A stretch of DNA of 64,000 bases from an uncultured Prevotella sp. (GTDB taxonomy: Bacteria; Bacteroidota; Bacteroidia; Bacteroidales; Bacteroidaceae), in assembly GCA_947164965.1 (NCBI GenBank), contig CAMUYR010000003.1:1-64000 (forward strand), read 5' to 3'. Under the pieces are notes generated by a model that was not told the origin of the DNA, ran no database searches, and worked only from the letters and a program-made list of their open reading frames with translations. Position 1 is the stretch's first letter. Each line of letters begins with the position of its first letter. A program made the position numbers and the translations under genes. Positions 39,982 to 48,517 of this stretch are shown piece after piece.

Positions 39982-41162
39982 GTGAGGGGTATTGTTAATT
40001 CAACATTGTAGACGTCTGCTTCGTCCTGTATATTTAGCGTATAGTTGTTGTCATAGAGTAAATTTAAACGTTGTTTGACATTCTTTAGTCCTACGCCGCC
40101 TTTCTCCTCGTTGGGCTTGTCGGCCTTTGAGTTGCGACATGTGAAATCCAGCTTTTGATTGTTGACAGTCACTCTGACGTCGATAAACGAGTCGTGCTGG
40201 TATGATATGCCGTGCTTGAAGGCGTTTTCGATAAAGGTGATGAGCATCAGTGGCGGTATCAGCTTGTCAGGCACCTCCTGAGGCAGCTCTACGCTAATCC
40301 TTACCTTGTCAGTATAGCGTAGTTTCATCAGTGTGATATAGTGGCGTATGAAGTCGAACTCGCGTGATAGAGGTACTCCCTTCTTGTCGCCTTCGTACAG
40401 CACAAATCGCATCATCTTCGACAGTTCCAGTATCGTGTCTTTAGCCTTCTCAGGGTCTATGTCCACCAGTGCATGGATGTTGTTCAGCGTGTTCATGAAG
40501 AAATGTGGGTTGATCTGATATCTCAGATACTCCAACTGCTGCTCCAGGTTCTCCTTCTCCAGTTTCAACAGTCGCTTCTGGTCGTTACGGCTTCTGAAGT
40601 AGAACTTGATGCCCAGATTCATGCCGCACATGAGGACGACGACGACGATGGCCACAATATCCCGTTCGCCAAAGAATACGGGTGGTTTCTTTTCCATCAT
40701 CTTCTCCCTGAACTCAGGTGGCGGCTGGTGGTCAAAATCTCTGTCCATAGGTCTGGGCTCTCTCTGCTCCATTTCGTGTGGCCTGTGTCTGCGCATGTGG
40801 TCAGGATGATTGTTGCATTGGAATACGGTAAACAGTCCTATCATGCAGAGTGTCAGCAACCCATACATCCATCGCTTGTTCCTATGTACCAGCAGTGGTG
40901 CCAGGATGAAGTTATGAACAAGGAAGATGAGCAGATAGATGGCAAAATGGCGCCATACCATCAGCACTTCTGCCCAGTTGAATTCAATGTCCTGATTGCT
41001 GATGGTGCGTACATACAGACTCATGACGGGTGCTGCGAAGAGTATTCCCCACAGCACAGCGTAAGCCGTATTTTCGTACTTCGACTGATTCTGCATCCAA
41101 TACATAAAACGCAGTTTCTTTGTTTTTATTGTGTTGCCGTTCTTCTTGCTAAGTCCGTTCAT
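39978..41162 (-). CDS. LytS/YehU-type sensor histidine kinase
   Basis: His_kinase motif YLRYQINPHFFMNTLNNIHALV. Confidence 0.9.
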   Translation of the reverse strand: MNGLSKKNGNTIKTKKLRFMYWMQNQSKYENTAYAVLWGILFAAPVMSLYVRTISNQDIEFNWAEVLMVWRHFAIYLLIFLVHNFILAPLLVHRNKRWMYGLLTLCMIGLFTVFQCNNHPDHMRRHRPHEMEQREPRPMDRDFDHQPPPEFREKMMEKKPPVFFGERDIVAIVVVVLMCGMNLGIKFYFRSRNDQKRLLKLEKENLEQQLEYLRYQINPHFFMNTLNNIHALVDIDPEKAKDTILELSKMMRFVLYEGDKKGVPLSREFDFIRHYITLMKLRYTDKVRISVELPQEVPDKLIPPLMLITFIENAFKHGISYQHDSFIDVRVTVNNQKLDFTCRNSKADKPNEEKGGVGLKNVKQRLNLLYDNNYTLNIQDEADVYNVELTIPLT

Positions 41163-41186
41163 AACTGGTGCAAAGGTACACAGAAA

Positions 41187-41222
41187 AAGCCGGCTCGTGA
41201 AAATTTTTCAGCGAACCGGCTT
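41187..41222 (-). terminator. Terminator of 41248..41832(-)
   Basis: AGCCGGTTCG...CGAGCCGGCT followed by TTTTT on the minus strand. Confidence 0.65.
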
Positions 41223-41247
41223 GTTTATTCAGTGAATCAGAAAGACT

Positions 41248-41832
41248 TTACAGTCCTAAGCCCTTCTTGACCTGGTCGGCAGCATTGTCAACAGCCTCGT
41301 TAGCCTTCTGCTTGGCAGCATCCTTGGCGTTGTTGGCAGCATCAGTAGCAGCATTTACGGCAGCGTCCTTAGCGTTCACGGCAGCGTCTACAGCAGCATC
41401 CTTAGCACTGGTAGCAGTGCTGTCTACAGCATTCAGGAATCCGCTGACGATGTTAGCAGGCTCGATAGAGGTCACAGCGCTTACAGCAGCTGCAATGGCA
41501 CCGTTCTCACCAGCTACTTCCTTAATCTTGTCGGCGTTCTCCTTCAGGAAGTTCTGCACCTTTGCCACATACTCCTTAGCCACCTCTGGGTTCTCCTTAA
41601 TCAGCGAAGCAATCTTCTCCTTGATGGTAGCCAGCGTCTCCTGCAGCTTGTTGGCATCCTTAGCCTCCAACTGCTCGGTCAGTGCGCTGATGGTAGCATT
41701 TGCAGCCTCGCCAGCCAGCGAGTCAACGATAGCCACAGAGTCAACGGCTTCAGCCTGCTGAGTCTTGTTTCCACACGATGCGGTAAATCCGATGGCAGCT
41801 ACAGCCATCACTACTAAAACGATCTTCTTCAT
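41248..41832 (-). CDS. Lipoprotein with Ala/Lys/Asp-rich LEA-like amphipathic repeats
   Basis: Lipobox GFTASCGN; C-terminal AKDAAVDAAVNAKDAAVNAATDAANNAKDAAKQKANEAVDNAADQVKKG. Confidence 0.7.
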   Translation of the reverse strand: MKKIVLVVMAVAAIGFTASCGNKTQQAEAVDSVAIVDSLAGEAANATISALTEQLEAKDANKLQETLATIKEKIASLIKENPEVAKEYVAKVQNFLKENADKIKEVAGENGAIAAAVSAVTSIEPANIVSGFLNAVDSTATSAKDAAVDAAVNAKDAAVNAATDAANNAKDAAKQKANEAVDNAADQVKKGLGL

Positions 41833-41956
41833 AATTTTTCTTTCTCCTTTTATTAAAAATGAATGTTTAGTGGTTCTCTCAAAACCGGTGGCAAATTTAC
41901 ACCTTTTCTTCATTCGTTGTTCTTTTGCCCCTCGTTTTTTGTGAATTTTTAAACAT

Positions 41957-42706
41957 TCACTTCAGCAGTAGTTCCACAGGGCAGTGGTCAGATCCCAGCA
42001 CCTCCGTGTGTATCTTGGCATCGGCTATCTGCGGCCTCAGGCGCTCTGATGTGACGAAATAGTCAATGCGCCATCCGGCATTCTTCTGGCGGGCCTGGAA
42101 CCGGTACGACCACCACGAATAGGTCACCTGCTCAGGATACAGCGTGCGGAACGAGTCGATAAATCCACTATTTAATAATAAGGTGAATTTCTCGCGCTCC
42201 TGGTCGGTGAAGCCGGCATTCATGCGGTTCGTCTTAGGATTCTTCAGGTCTATCTCTTCGTGGGCAACGTTCAGGTCGCCACACAGTATGACGGGCTTCT
42301 TCTTGTCCAACGCCATCAGATACTCGCGGAAGTCGTCTTCCCACGTCATGCGGTAGTCCAGACGTTTCAGCCCGTCCTGTGAGTTTGGCGTGTAGCATGT
42401 AACCAGATAGAAATCCGCCATCTCCAGCGTGATGACACGGCCCTCGTGGTCGTGCTCGTCCTTGCCGATGCCGTAGGTGACACTTAGCGGCTCGTGCCTG
42501 GTGAAGATGGCCGTACCTGAGTATCCCTTCTTCTCGGCATAGTTCCAGTACGAGCGATAACCTTCAAACTGCAGGTCCAACTGGCCTGCCTGCATCTTGG
42601 TTTCTTGCAGACAAAAGAAATCAGCGTCCATCTCCTTGAAGATGTCGCTGAATCCCTTTCCTTCACAGGCACGTAGCCCGTTAACGTTCCATGAAATAAG
42701 CTTCAT
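41957..42706 (-). CDS. xth: Exodeoxyribonuclease III
   Basis: [14 protein letters not shown]...FCLQETKMQ...[14 protein letters not shown]...GWRIDYF. Confidence 0.92.
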   Translation of the reverse strand: MKLISWNVNGLRACEGKGFSDIFKEMDADFFCLQETKMQAGQLDLQFEGYRSYWNYAEKKGYSGTAIFTRHEPLSVTYGIGKDEHDHEGRVITLEMADFYLVTCYTPNSQDGLKRLDYRMTWEDDFREYLMALDKKKPVILCGDLNVAHEEIDLKNPKTNRMNAGFTDQEREKFTLLLNSGFIDSFRTLYPEQVTYSWWSYRFQARQKNAGWRIDYFVTSERLRPQIADAKIHTEVLGSDHCPVELLLK

Positions 42707-42710
42707 AGGC

Positions 42711-43181
42711 CTAGAATTTAGCCATCTTGATGGCCACCACAGCACATTCGTCACCCTTGTTGCCCAAACGGCCTCCTGCACGGTCCATCGCTTGCTGCAT
42801 GTTCTCCGTTGTCAGCAGTCCGAACACCACGGGAATGCTGCTCGTAGCATTCAGTCTTGCTATGCCTGCAGTCACACCCTGACAGATGTAGTCGAAGTGG
42901 GGCGTCTCGCCACGAATCACCGATCCCAGAATGATGACAGCGTCGTAGCCGTCGTTCAGCGTCATCTGGTGTGCACCGTAAATCAATTCAAACGATCCGG
43001 GCACGGTCTTCACGTGGATGTTCTCAGGCAGTGCGCCGTGCTTCTCCAGTGTCGAAGTACAACCCTCCAGCAGAGCACCCGTCACTTCGGGGTTCCACTC
43101 GGCCACTACGATGCCGAATATCATGTTCGATGCATCGGGCACCTTGTCGACGTTGTATTCCGATAGGTTTCTAGTTGCCAT
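42711..43181 (-). CDS. ribH: 6,7-dimethyl-8-ribityllumazine synthase
   Basis: [11 protein letters not shown]...[19 protein letters not shown]. Confidence 0.93.
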   Translation of the reverse strand: MATRNLSEYNVDKVPDASNMIFGIVVAEWNPEVTGALLEGCTSTLEKHGALPENIHVKTVPGSFELIYGAHQMTLNDGYDAVIILGSVIRGETPHFDYICQGVTAGIARLNATSSIPVVFGLLTTENMQQAMDRAGGRLGNKGDECAVVAIKMAKF

Positions 43182-43187
43182 ACCGCT

Positions 43188-43838
43188 TTACTTCACGCGT
43201 TCGATATACTTATCGATGGTCTGATACTGCATTGAGTTGAAGTACTTGTCCTTCACCTCCTGATACAGCTTCAGAGCCTCTTCCTTCTTACCCTGGCTCT
43301 CCAGAATCTCGCCAGCCTGAATCAGGAATGTGGGCGATAGCGAGTTGTTGTCAGCCATCTTGGCAGCCTTCTTCAGGTGCTCAACAGCCTTATCCAGCTG
43401 CTTCAGGTTAGCGTAGGCGTTACCCAGTGCACCCTCAGCTGCGGGGCTGATCATCTGGTCACCCTTGCCACTGAACTGCTCCAGAGCGTTGACAGCCTCC
43501 TGCCATTTGCCCAGATTAGCCTGACACAGACCGATGTAGAGCTGAGCCAGATTGCCTGCGTTGGTCGAGCTGTAGTCGCTGGCCACCTTCTGGAATCCAG
43601 CCAGAGCCTTGTCGTACTGCTGAGCGTCGAAGAGCTCCTGGCTCTTACCCAGTTCTGTGCTGGCCTCGTTCGAACGGGGCTCCAGATAATAGTTGTTGAA
43701 GAGAATAGCGCCTACAACGATTGCGATCACTGCAACCACGGCGATGATGATAGCCTTCTTGTTCTTCTCGAAGAAAGCCTCGGTCTTGCTGACCTGTTGC
43801 TCCATCTCAGGAGCTGCTTTTACATTTTTGTTTGCCAT
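43188..43838 (-). CDS. Tetratricopeptide-repeat membrane protein (YfgM-like)
   Basis: N-terminal TM anchor and TPR repeats. Confidence 0.75.
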   Translation of the reverse strand: MANKNVKAAPEMEQQVSKTEAFFEKNKKAIIIAVVAVIAIVVGAILFNNYYLEPRSNEASTELGKSQELFDAQQYDKALAGFQKVASDYSSTNAGNLAQLYIGLCQANLGKWQEAVNALEQFSGKGDQMISPAAEGALGNAYANLKQLDKAVEHLKKAAKMADNNSLSPTFLIQAGEILESQGKKEEALKLYQEVKDKYFNSMQYQTIDKYIERVK

Positions 43839-44144
43839 TATTTTAAGTTATTTTTTATTGTTTTTATATCAAAACGGGTGCAAAGGTACAAATAAGCGGG
43901 CAAATAACCAAATTTATTTGGATTTTTTCAGACTTACCTTACTTAAAAAGAAGCGAGCACGTGATTCTTAGGCGTTTTTCACTGTATACGACATCGCGTC
44001 GGGTGGGGGAGGCTGATTACGTTGCAAAGGTACGAAAAGTATTCATGAAAAGCAAGCCTTTTTTCAATTTGTTTTCGAAAAGTTCGAAATGTTAACAGCA
44101 AAGCAGTTCGGCTTGAGTTGATTTGCGCCCCCACGAAGAGAATA

Positions 44145-44187
44145 GTTCAATCTACCAGATTCAATAATTCAATCCCCTAGATTGAAC
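44145..44187. repeat. Inverted repeat, 10-bp arms
   Basis: GTTCAATCTA...TAGATTGAAC. Confidence 0.85.
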
Positions 44188-44207
44188 CGTTCTCCAAGAC
44201 ATGTGGG

Positions 44208-44392
44208 TATAACACTATAACGCTATAACACTATAACATTTGGTGTTTGTAAATAGGATAAGAAAAATGGATTTCTATTTTATATTATATTATATATTAT
44301 AATATATAATATAATATAAGTAACATGTGTAGATTTCGGCTATAACGCTGGGAGCAAATGTTATAGCGTTATAGTGTTATAGCGTTATAGCG
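44208..44392. repeat. Long inverted repeat with octamer arms (TATAACRC)n enclosing a 40-bp AT palindrome
   Basis: Left 44208-44241, right 44356-44392; central palindrome 44280-44319. Confidence 0.92.
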
Positions 44393-44518
44393 TCATGAGG
44401 GGTGATACCGTGGTGTTAGTTTTCTTGTTATTTTACATTTTAACATTAAAACAAATAGAAAAATAAATTGAGAAAAAGCTTGTTTTTCATGAATATATTT
44501 TGTACCTTTGCAATCGCA

Positions 44519-45631
44519 ATGATACTTAGGAGGCTGACGATACTGAATTATAAGAACATACGCGAGGCTACGTTGGAGTTCTCGCCCAAGATCAACTGTC
44601 TGATAGGGCACAACGGTATGGGCAAGACGAATGTGCTGGACGCTATCTATTATCTGTCGTTCTGCCGATCGGCTAACAATCCTGTGGATTCGCAGGTTAT
44701 CAAGCACGACGAGGCATTCTGCATGATAGAGGGGGAATATGCGGAGAACGACGAGGTGACCGAAGTCATATCGTGTGGTATGAAACGGGGCGTAAAGAAG
44801 CACTTTAAGCGTAATAAGAAGGAGTATAAGCGGCTGAGCGAGCACATAGGACTGATACCGCTGGTGGTGGTGGCTCCGGCTGACACACTACTGATAGAGG
44901 GAGGAGGCGAGGAGCGCCGCAGACTGATGGATATGGTGATATCCCAATACGACCGCTCGTATATCGACGCGCTGAGCCGCTATAACAATGCCCACCAGCA
45001 ACGTAACACGCTGTTGAAGATGGAAGACCAGGAGCCCGACCCGCTGCTGATGCAACTCTGGGAAGAGCAGATGGCAGAGGCTGGTGAACAGCTGTACGAG
45101 AAGCGTCGCCTGTTTGTTGACGAGCTGGTGCCGATGTTTCAGGACTACTATCAGCGCATTTCGGGCGGTCAGGAGCAGGTGGGGCTGCAATACGTGTCTC
45201 ACTGCCAGCGAGGACCGCTGCTGGAGGTGATACAGCGTGACAGGATGAAAGACCGTGCCGTCGGCTATTCGTTGCATGGCGTACATCGCGACGACCTGGT
45301 GTTTACGCTGGGTGACCATCCGATGAAGCGTGAGGGGTCGCAGGGACAGAACAAGACGTATGTGATAGCCCTGAAGCTGGCTCAGTTTGAGTTTTTGAAG
45401 CGTACGTCATCGCAGACTGTGCCGCTATTGCTGCTTGACGACATCTTCGACAAGCTGGATGCACAACGCGTGGAGCAGATAGTTAGGCTGGTGTCGGCCG
45501 ATAATTTCGGACAAATATTCATCACGGATACCAATCGCGACCATCTGGATCAGATACTGAGCAACACGGCGCTGGACTATAAGATTTTTCATGTTGAAGA
45601 GGGATGTTTAGAAGAAACGTACAATCGGTAA
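44519..45631 (+). CDS. recF: DNA replication/repair protein RecF
   Basis: LTILNYKNIREATLEFSPKINCLIGHNGMGKTNVLDAIYYLS; start after TTTGTACCTTTGCAATCGCA. Confidence 0.93.
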   Translation: MILRRLTILNYKNIREATLEFSPKINCLIGHNGMGKTNVLDAIYYLSFCRSANNPVDSQVIKHDEAFCMIEGEYAENDEVTEVISCGMKRGVKKHFKRNKKEYKRLSEHIGLIPLVVVAPADTLLIEGGGEERRRLMDMVISQYDRSYIDALSRYNNAHQQRNTLLKMEDQEPDPLLMQLWEEQMAEAGEQLYEKRRLFVDELVPMFQDYYQRISGGQEQVGLQYVSHCQRGPLLEVIQRDRMKDRAVGYSLHGVHRDDLVFTLGDHPMKREGSQGQNKTYVIALKLAQFEFLKRTSSQTVPLLLLDDIFDKLDAQRVEQIVRLVSADNFGQIFITDTNRDHLDQILSNTALDYKIFHVEEGCLEETYNR

Positions 45632-45894
45632 GGGACCTGATACTGCAAGCACTGCGCGAACAGGGACTGGAGACGCCACTACAGCAGAAACGGCTGGTGG
45701 AGTCGTGGCCTAAGGTGGCAGGACCGGTAATAGCCCGCTATACGCTGAACACGTATATCTACAACCAGACGCTATTCGTGCGGCTGTCGAATCCCGCCTT
45801 GCGCTCCGACCTGAGCATGCGGCGGCAGGAACTGACACAGAAATTGAATGCGGTAGTAGGCGAGCAGGTGATAACAGACATCAGGTTCTGCTAG
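45604..45894 (+). CDS. DUF721 family protein
   Basis: Small DciA-like protein overlapping recF 3' end. Confidence 0.8.
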   Translation: MFRRNVQSVRDLILQALREQGLETPLQQKRLVESWPKVAGPVIARYTLNTYIYNQTLFVRLSNPALRSDLSMRRQELTQKLNAVVGEQVITDIRFC

Positions 45895-46409
45895 AGACTG
45901 ACGACGGCATCCATGACGACATCGTGCTGATTGCTGGGTACGCTGTCGACCATCTGCCAGGAGAAACACAAACCTATCTTATAAGCGTGAGGAATGCGTG
46001 ACAGGAAGCGGTCGTAATAGCCCTTGCCACGACCTAAACGATGGCCTGCGGCATCGAATGCCATACCTGGTATGATGGCTACGTCGATGGTTGCGTAGTC
46101 GGTAAACAACTGACCAGTGGGTTCCAGAATGCCGAAAGCACCTGTTTGCAGGTCGTGCGGACCAGTATAGTGGCGCAGTTCCATATCCGTATCGCTGACG
46201 ACACGAGGCAGCAGCACCGTCTTGCCTTGAGCCACCAAGCCATCGATGAGCGACTGCGTGGGAACCTCGTCGGGCAGGGCACTGTAGAGCATGACAACAC
46301 GGCAGTCAGAGAGCCTGTCGAAAAGAGGCACCTCACATGAGGGCTGTCCCTCTGTGAGGTGTTGATGCTTCAAAGCACGGATATGGCGTCGCAGTTCTTG
46401 CTTGGTCAT
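45891..46409 (-). CDS. 5-formyltetrahydrofolate cyclo-ligase
   Basis: IIPGMAFDAAGHRLGRGKGYYDRFL. Confidence 0.92.
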   Translation of the reverse strand: MTKQELRRHIRALKHQHLTEGQPSCEVPLFDRLSDCRVVMLYSALPDEVPTQSLIDGLVAQGKTVLLPRVVSDTDMELRHYTGPHDLQTGAFGILEPTGQLFTDYATIDVAIIPGMAFDAAGHRLGRGKGYYDRFLSRIPHAYKIGLCFSWQMVDSVPSNQHDVVMDAVVSL

Positions 46410-48043
46410 GCTGTCTTCTTTTCCGTCAACTGAGGGAATGCTTTGTTCTCGCGGAACAGCTTGAGCGTCTCAGTGATGGCAGGATCGTCCTCGTTGAGAT
46501 ACTGCATCCACGCCTCTTCCTTCATCATATTATAGATGATGCGGCTGCAGATGTATCGCTCCAGCAGCTTGTGAGAGCGCTGAATCATCAGGTTGCGACG
46601 CTTCAGACCGTTCTGTTCGGCATAGGAGGCAAACTTGTCGACAATGTTCTGCTTAACCAGATACTTGGCCAATTCGCGAGGCGACGAAAAGTCGTTGAGG
46701 CGCTGGCGGTTCTGGTCGGTATATTCGAACGCATACTGGATGATGAGTCCGCTCATAGAGGCCTGCTTATAATAAGAGGTGACGTCGGTCGTATCCTCAG
46801 CTACGAAGATATCAGGCGTGATACCACCACCGCCAAAGACGGGACGTCCGATGCTGGTGTGATATTCCTTTCCCTCGTGCTTGATGCTGTCCTGCGAGAA
46901 GAACTCACCATGTTCGTAGCGTGCAAGGATGTCTTCCTCGTAGTTCTTGTTGTCGCCACTGGTGTAGGGCTTCTGGATGCAGCGTCCTGAGGGTGAATAG
47001 TAGCGTGCAATGGTGAGACGTATCATCGACTGGTCGTTGAAGGCAATAGGTTGCTGGACCAGTCCCTTACCAAACGAACGACGTCCGATGATGGTGCCCC
47101 GATCGTTGTCCTGAATGGCACCAGCCAGAATCTCAGATGCGGAGGCAGAACCCTCATCGATGAGTACCACAAGCGGTATCTGCTGATAAGAGCCACGACC
47201 GTCGCTGCGATACTCCTGACGGGCAGAACGACGCCCCTGGGTGTAGACAATCAGACGGTTCTTAGGCAGGAATTCGTTGGCAATCTGAACAGCCGACTGC
47301 AGATAACCACCCGTATTGCCTCGCAGGTCGATGGTGAGGTTCTCGAAGCGTTGCTGCGAGAGCTTAGCCAGTGCGATGAGCAGTTCAGGATAGGTGTTCT
47401 CGCCGAAGTTCTTGATGCGGATATACCCCGTCTTGTCGTCGAGCATATAAGCGGCTGTGATGCTCTTGGTGGGTATCTCGCCACGTGTCACCACAATGTC
47501 GCGAATCTTCTTTTCACCATAGCGCATGATACCCAGTTTCACCTTAGTGTCCTTGGGGCCTTTCAGCTTGTGCATGGCCACCTCGTTGGTCAGCGTCTTG
47601 CCTGTGAAGTTCTCGTCGTCGACCTTTACAATCTTGTCGCCGGCAATGACGCCAGCACGTTCAGAGGGACCATTGCTGATGACCTGCTGCACATGTAGCG
47701 TGTCGTGACGGATGGTGAACTCGATGCCCACACCTGAGAACGAACCCTTCAGATCGTCGTTGGCTATCTGTACGTCCTTGGCGGAGATGTAGGTGGAGTG
47801 GGGGTCCAGTTCAGCCAGAATCTGAGGCACGGCCTTCTCTACCAGGTCGTTGACATTGACGGTATCTACATACTGGTCGTCGATGATGTGCAACAAGTTG
47901 TTCAGCTTATTGCTGCTCGAATTGATGATGCTGAGACGGTTGCCTGAGAAATGGTTGGCATAGAAGGTGCCAATCAGGATGCCTACCACCACACATACTG
48001 CCATGATAAGAGGCATGAAACGGTTATTTCTTTTGTTGCTCAT
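46406..48043 (-). CDS. S41 family C-terminal processing peptidase
   Basis: PDZ domain; DLRGNTGGYLQSA; VVLIDEGSASASEILAGAIQD. Confidence 0.92.
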   Translation of the reverse strand: MSNKRNNRFMPLIMAVCVVVGILIGTFYANHFSGNRLSIINSSSNKLNNLLHIIDDQYVDTVNVNDLVEKAVPQILAELDPHSTYISAKDVQIANDDLKGSFSGVGIEFTIRHDTLHVQQVISNGPSERAGVIAGDKIVKVDDENFTGKTLTNEVAMHKLKGPKDTKVKLGIMRYGEKKIRDIVVTRGEIPTKSITAAYMLDDKTGYIRIKNFGENTYPELLIALAKLSQQRFENLTIDLRGNTGGYLQSAVQIANEFLPKNRLIVYTQGRRSARQEYRSDGRGSYQQIPLVVLIDEGSASASEILAGAIQDNDRGTIIGRRSFGKGLVQQPIAFNDQSMIRLTIARYYSPSGRCIQKPYTSGDNKNYEEDILARYEHGEFFSQDSIKHEGKEYHTSIGRPVFGGGGITPDIFVAEDTTDVTSYYKQASMSGLIIQYAFEYTDQNRQRLNDFSSPRELAKYLVKQNIVDKFASYAEQNGLKRRNLMIQRSHKLLERYICSRIIYNMMKEEAWMQYLNEDDPAITETLKLFRENKAFPQLTEKKTA

Positions 48044-48091
48044 TTATATTTCGATATTCCGATAATTCGTTATTCCGGTTTCCGTTTTTCT

Positions 48092-48517
48092 TTATTCTCC
48101 GAGGTAAACCACTTCGATACCTGCACGCTCCAACAGGTCGATGCCGTCAGTGAGGCGGTATTTTTCACCATAGACCACACGACGAATACCTGCCTGGATG
48201 ATGAGCTTGGCGCACTCGATGCAAGGTGATGCGGTGATGTAAATGGTGGCTCCCTCAGAATTGTTGGAGCTACGTGCCAGCTTAGTGATGGCATTGGCTT
48301 CGGCATGTAACACGTAGGGCTTGGTGACGTTGTTGTCGTCTTCGCAGATGTTCTCGAAGCCGCTGGGTGTACCATTGTAGCCATCGCTGATTATCATGCC
48401 GTTCTTCACCACCAATGCACCAACCTGACGGCGCTGGCAGTAGGAGTTCTGGGCCCAGATGCGAGCCATCTCCAGATATCGCTGGTCAAACTTAATTTGT
48501 TTTTCTCTTGATTCCAT
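48092..48517 (-). CDS. dCMP deaminase
   Basis: HAEANAITKLA and PCIECAKLIIQ zinc motifs. Confidence 0.92.
   Translation of the reverse strand: MESREKQIKFDQRYLEMARIWAQNSYCQRRQVGALVVKNGMIISDGYNGTPSGFENICEDDNNVTKPYVLHAEANAITKLARSSNNSEGATIYITASPCIECAKLIIQAGIRRVVYGEKYRLTDGIDLLERAGIEVVYLGE

Noticed and set aside
40473-41270. 265-aa plus-strand ORF
   Set aside because: Antisense to the LytS-type histidine kinase; no signal or domain pattern.
44145-44393. Chromosomal origin (oriC)
   Set aside because: AT-rich and next to recF, but no clear DnaA boxes (TTATCCACA-like) and no dnaA/dnaN nearby. Kept only as a structural finding.
45891-45894. Convergent overlap of DUF721 and formyl-THF cyclo-ligase stops on CTAG
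   Set aside because: Real, but a 4-bp shared stop is a routine outcome of compact convergent genes.
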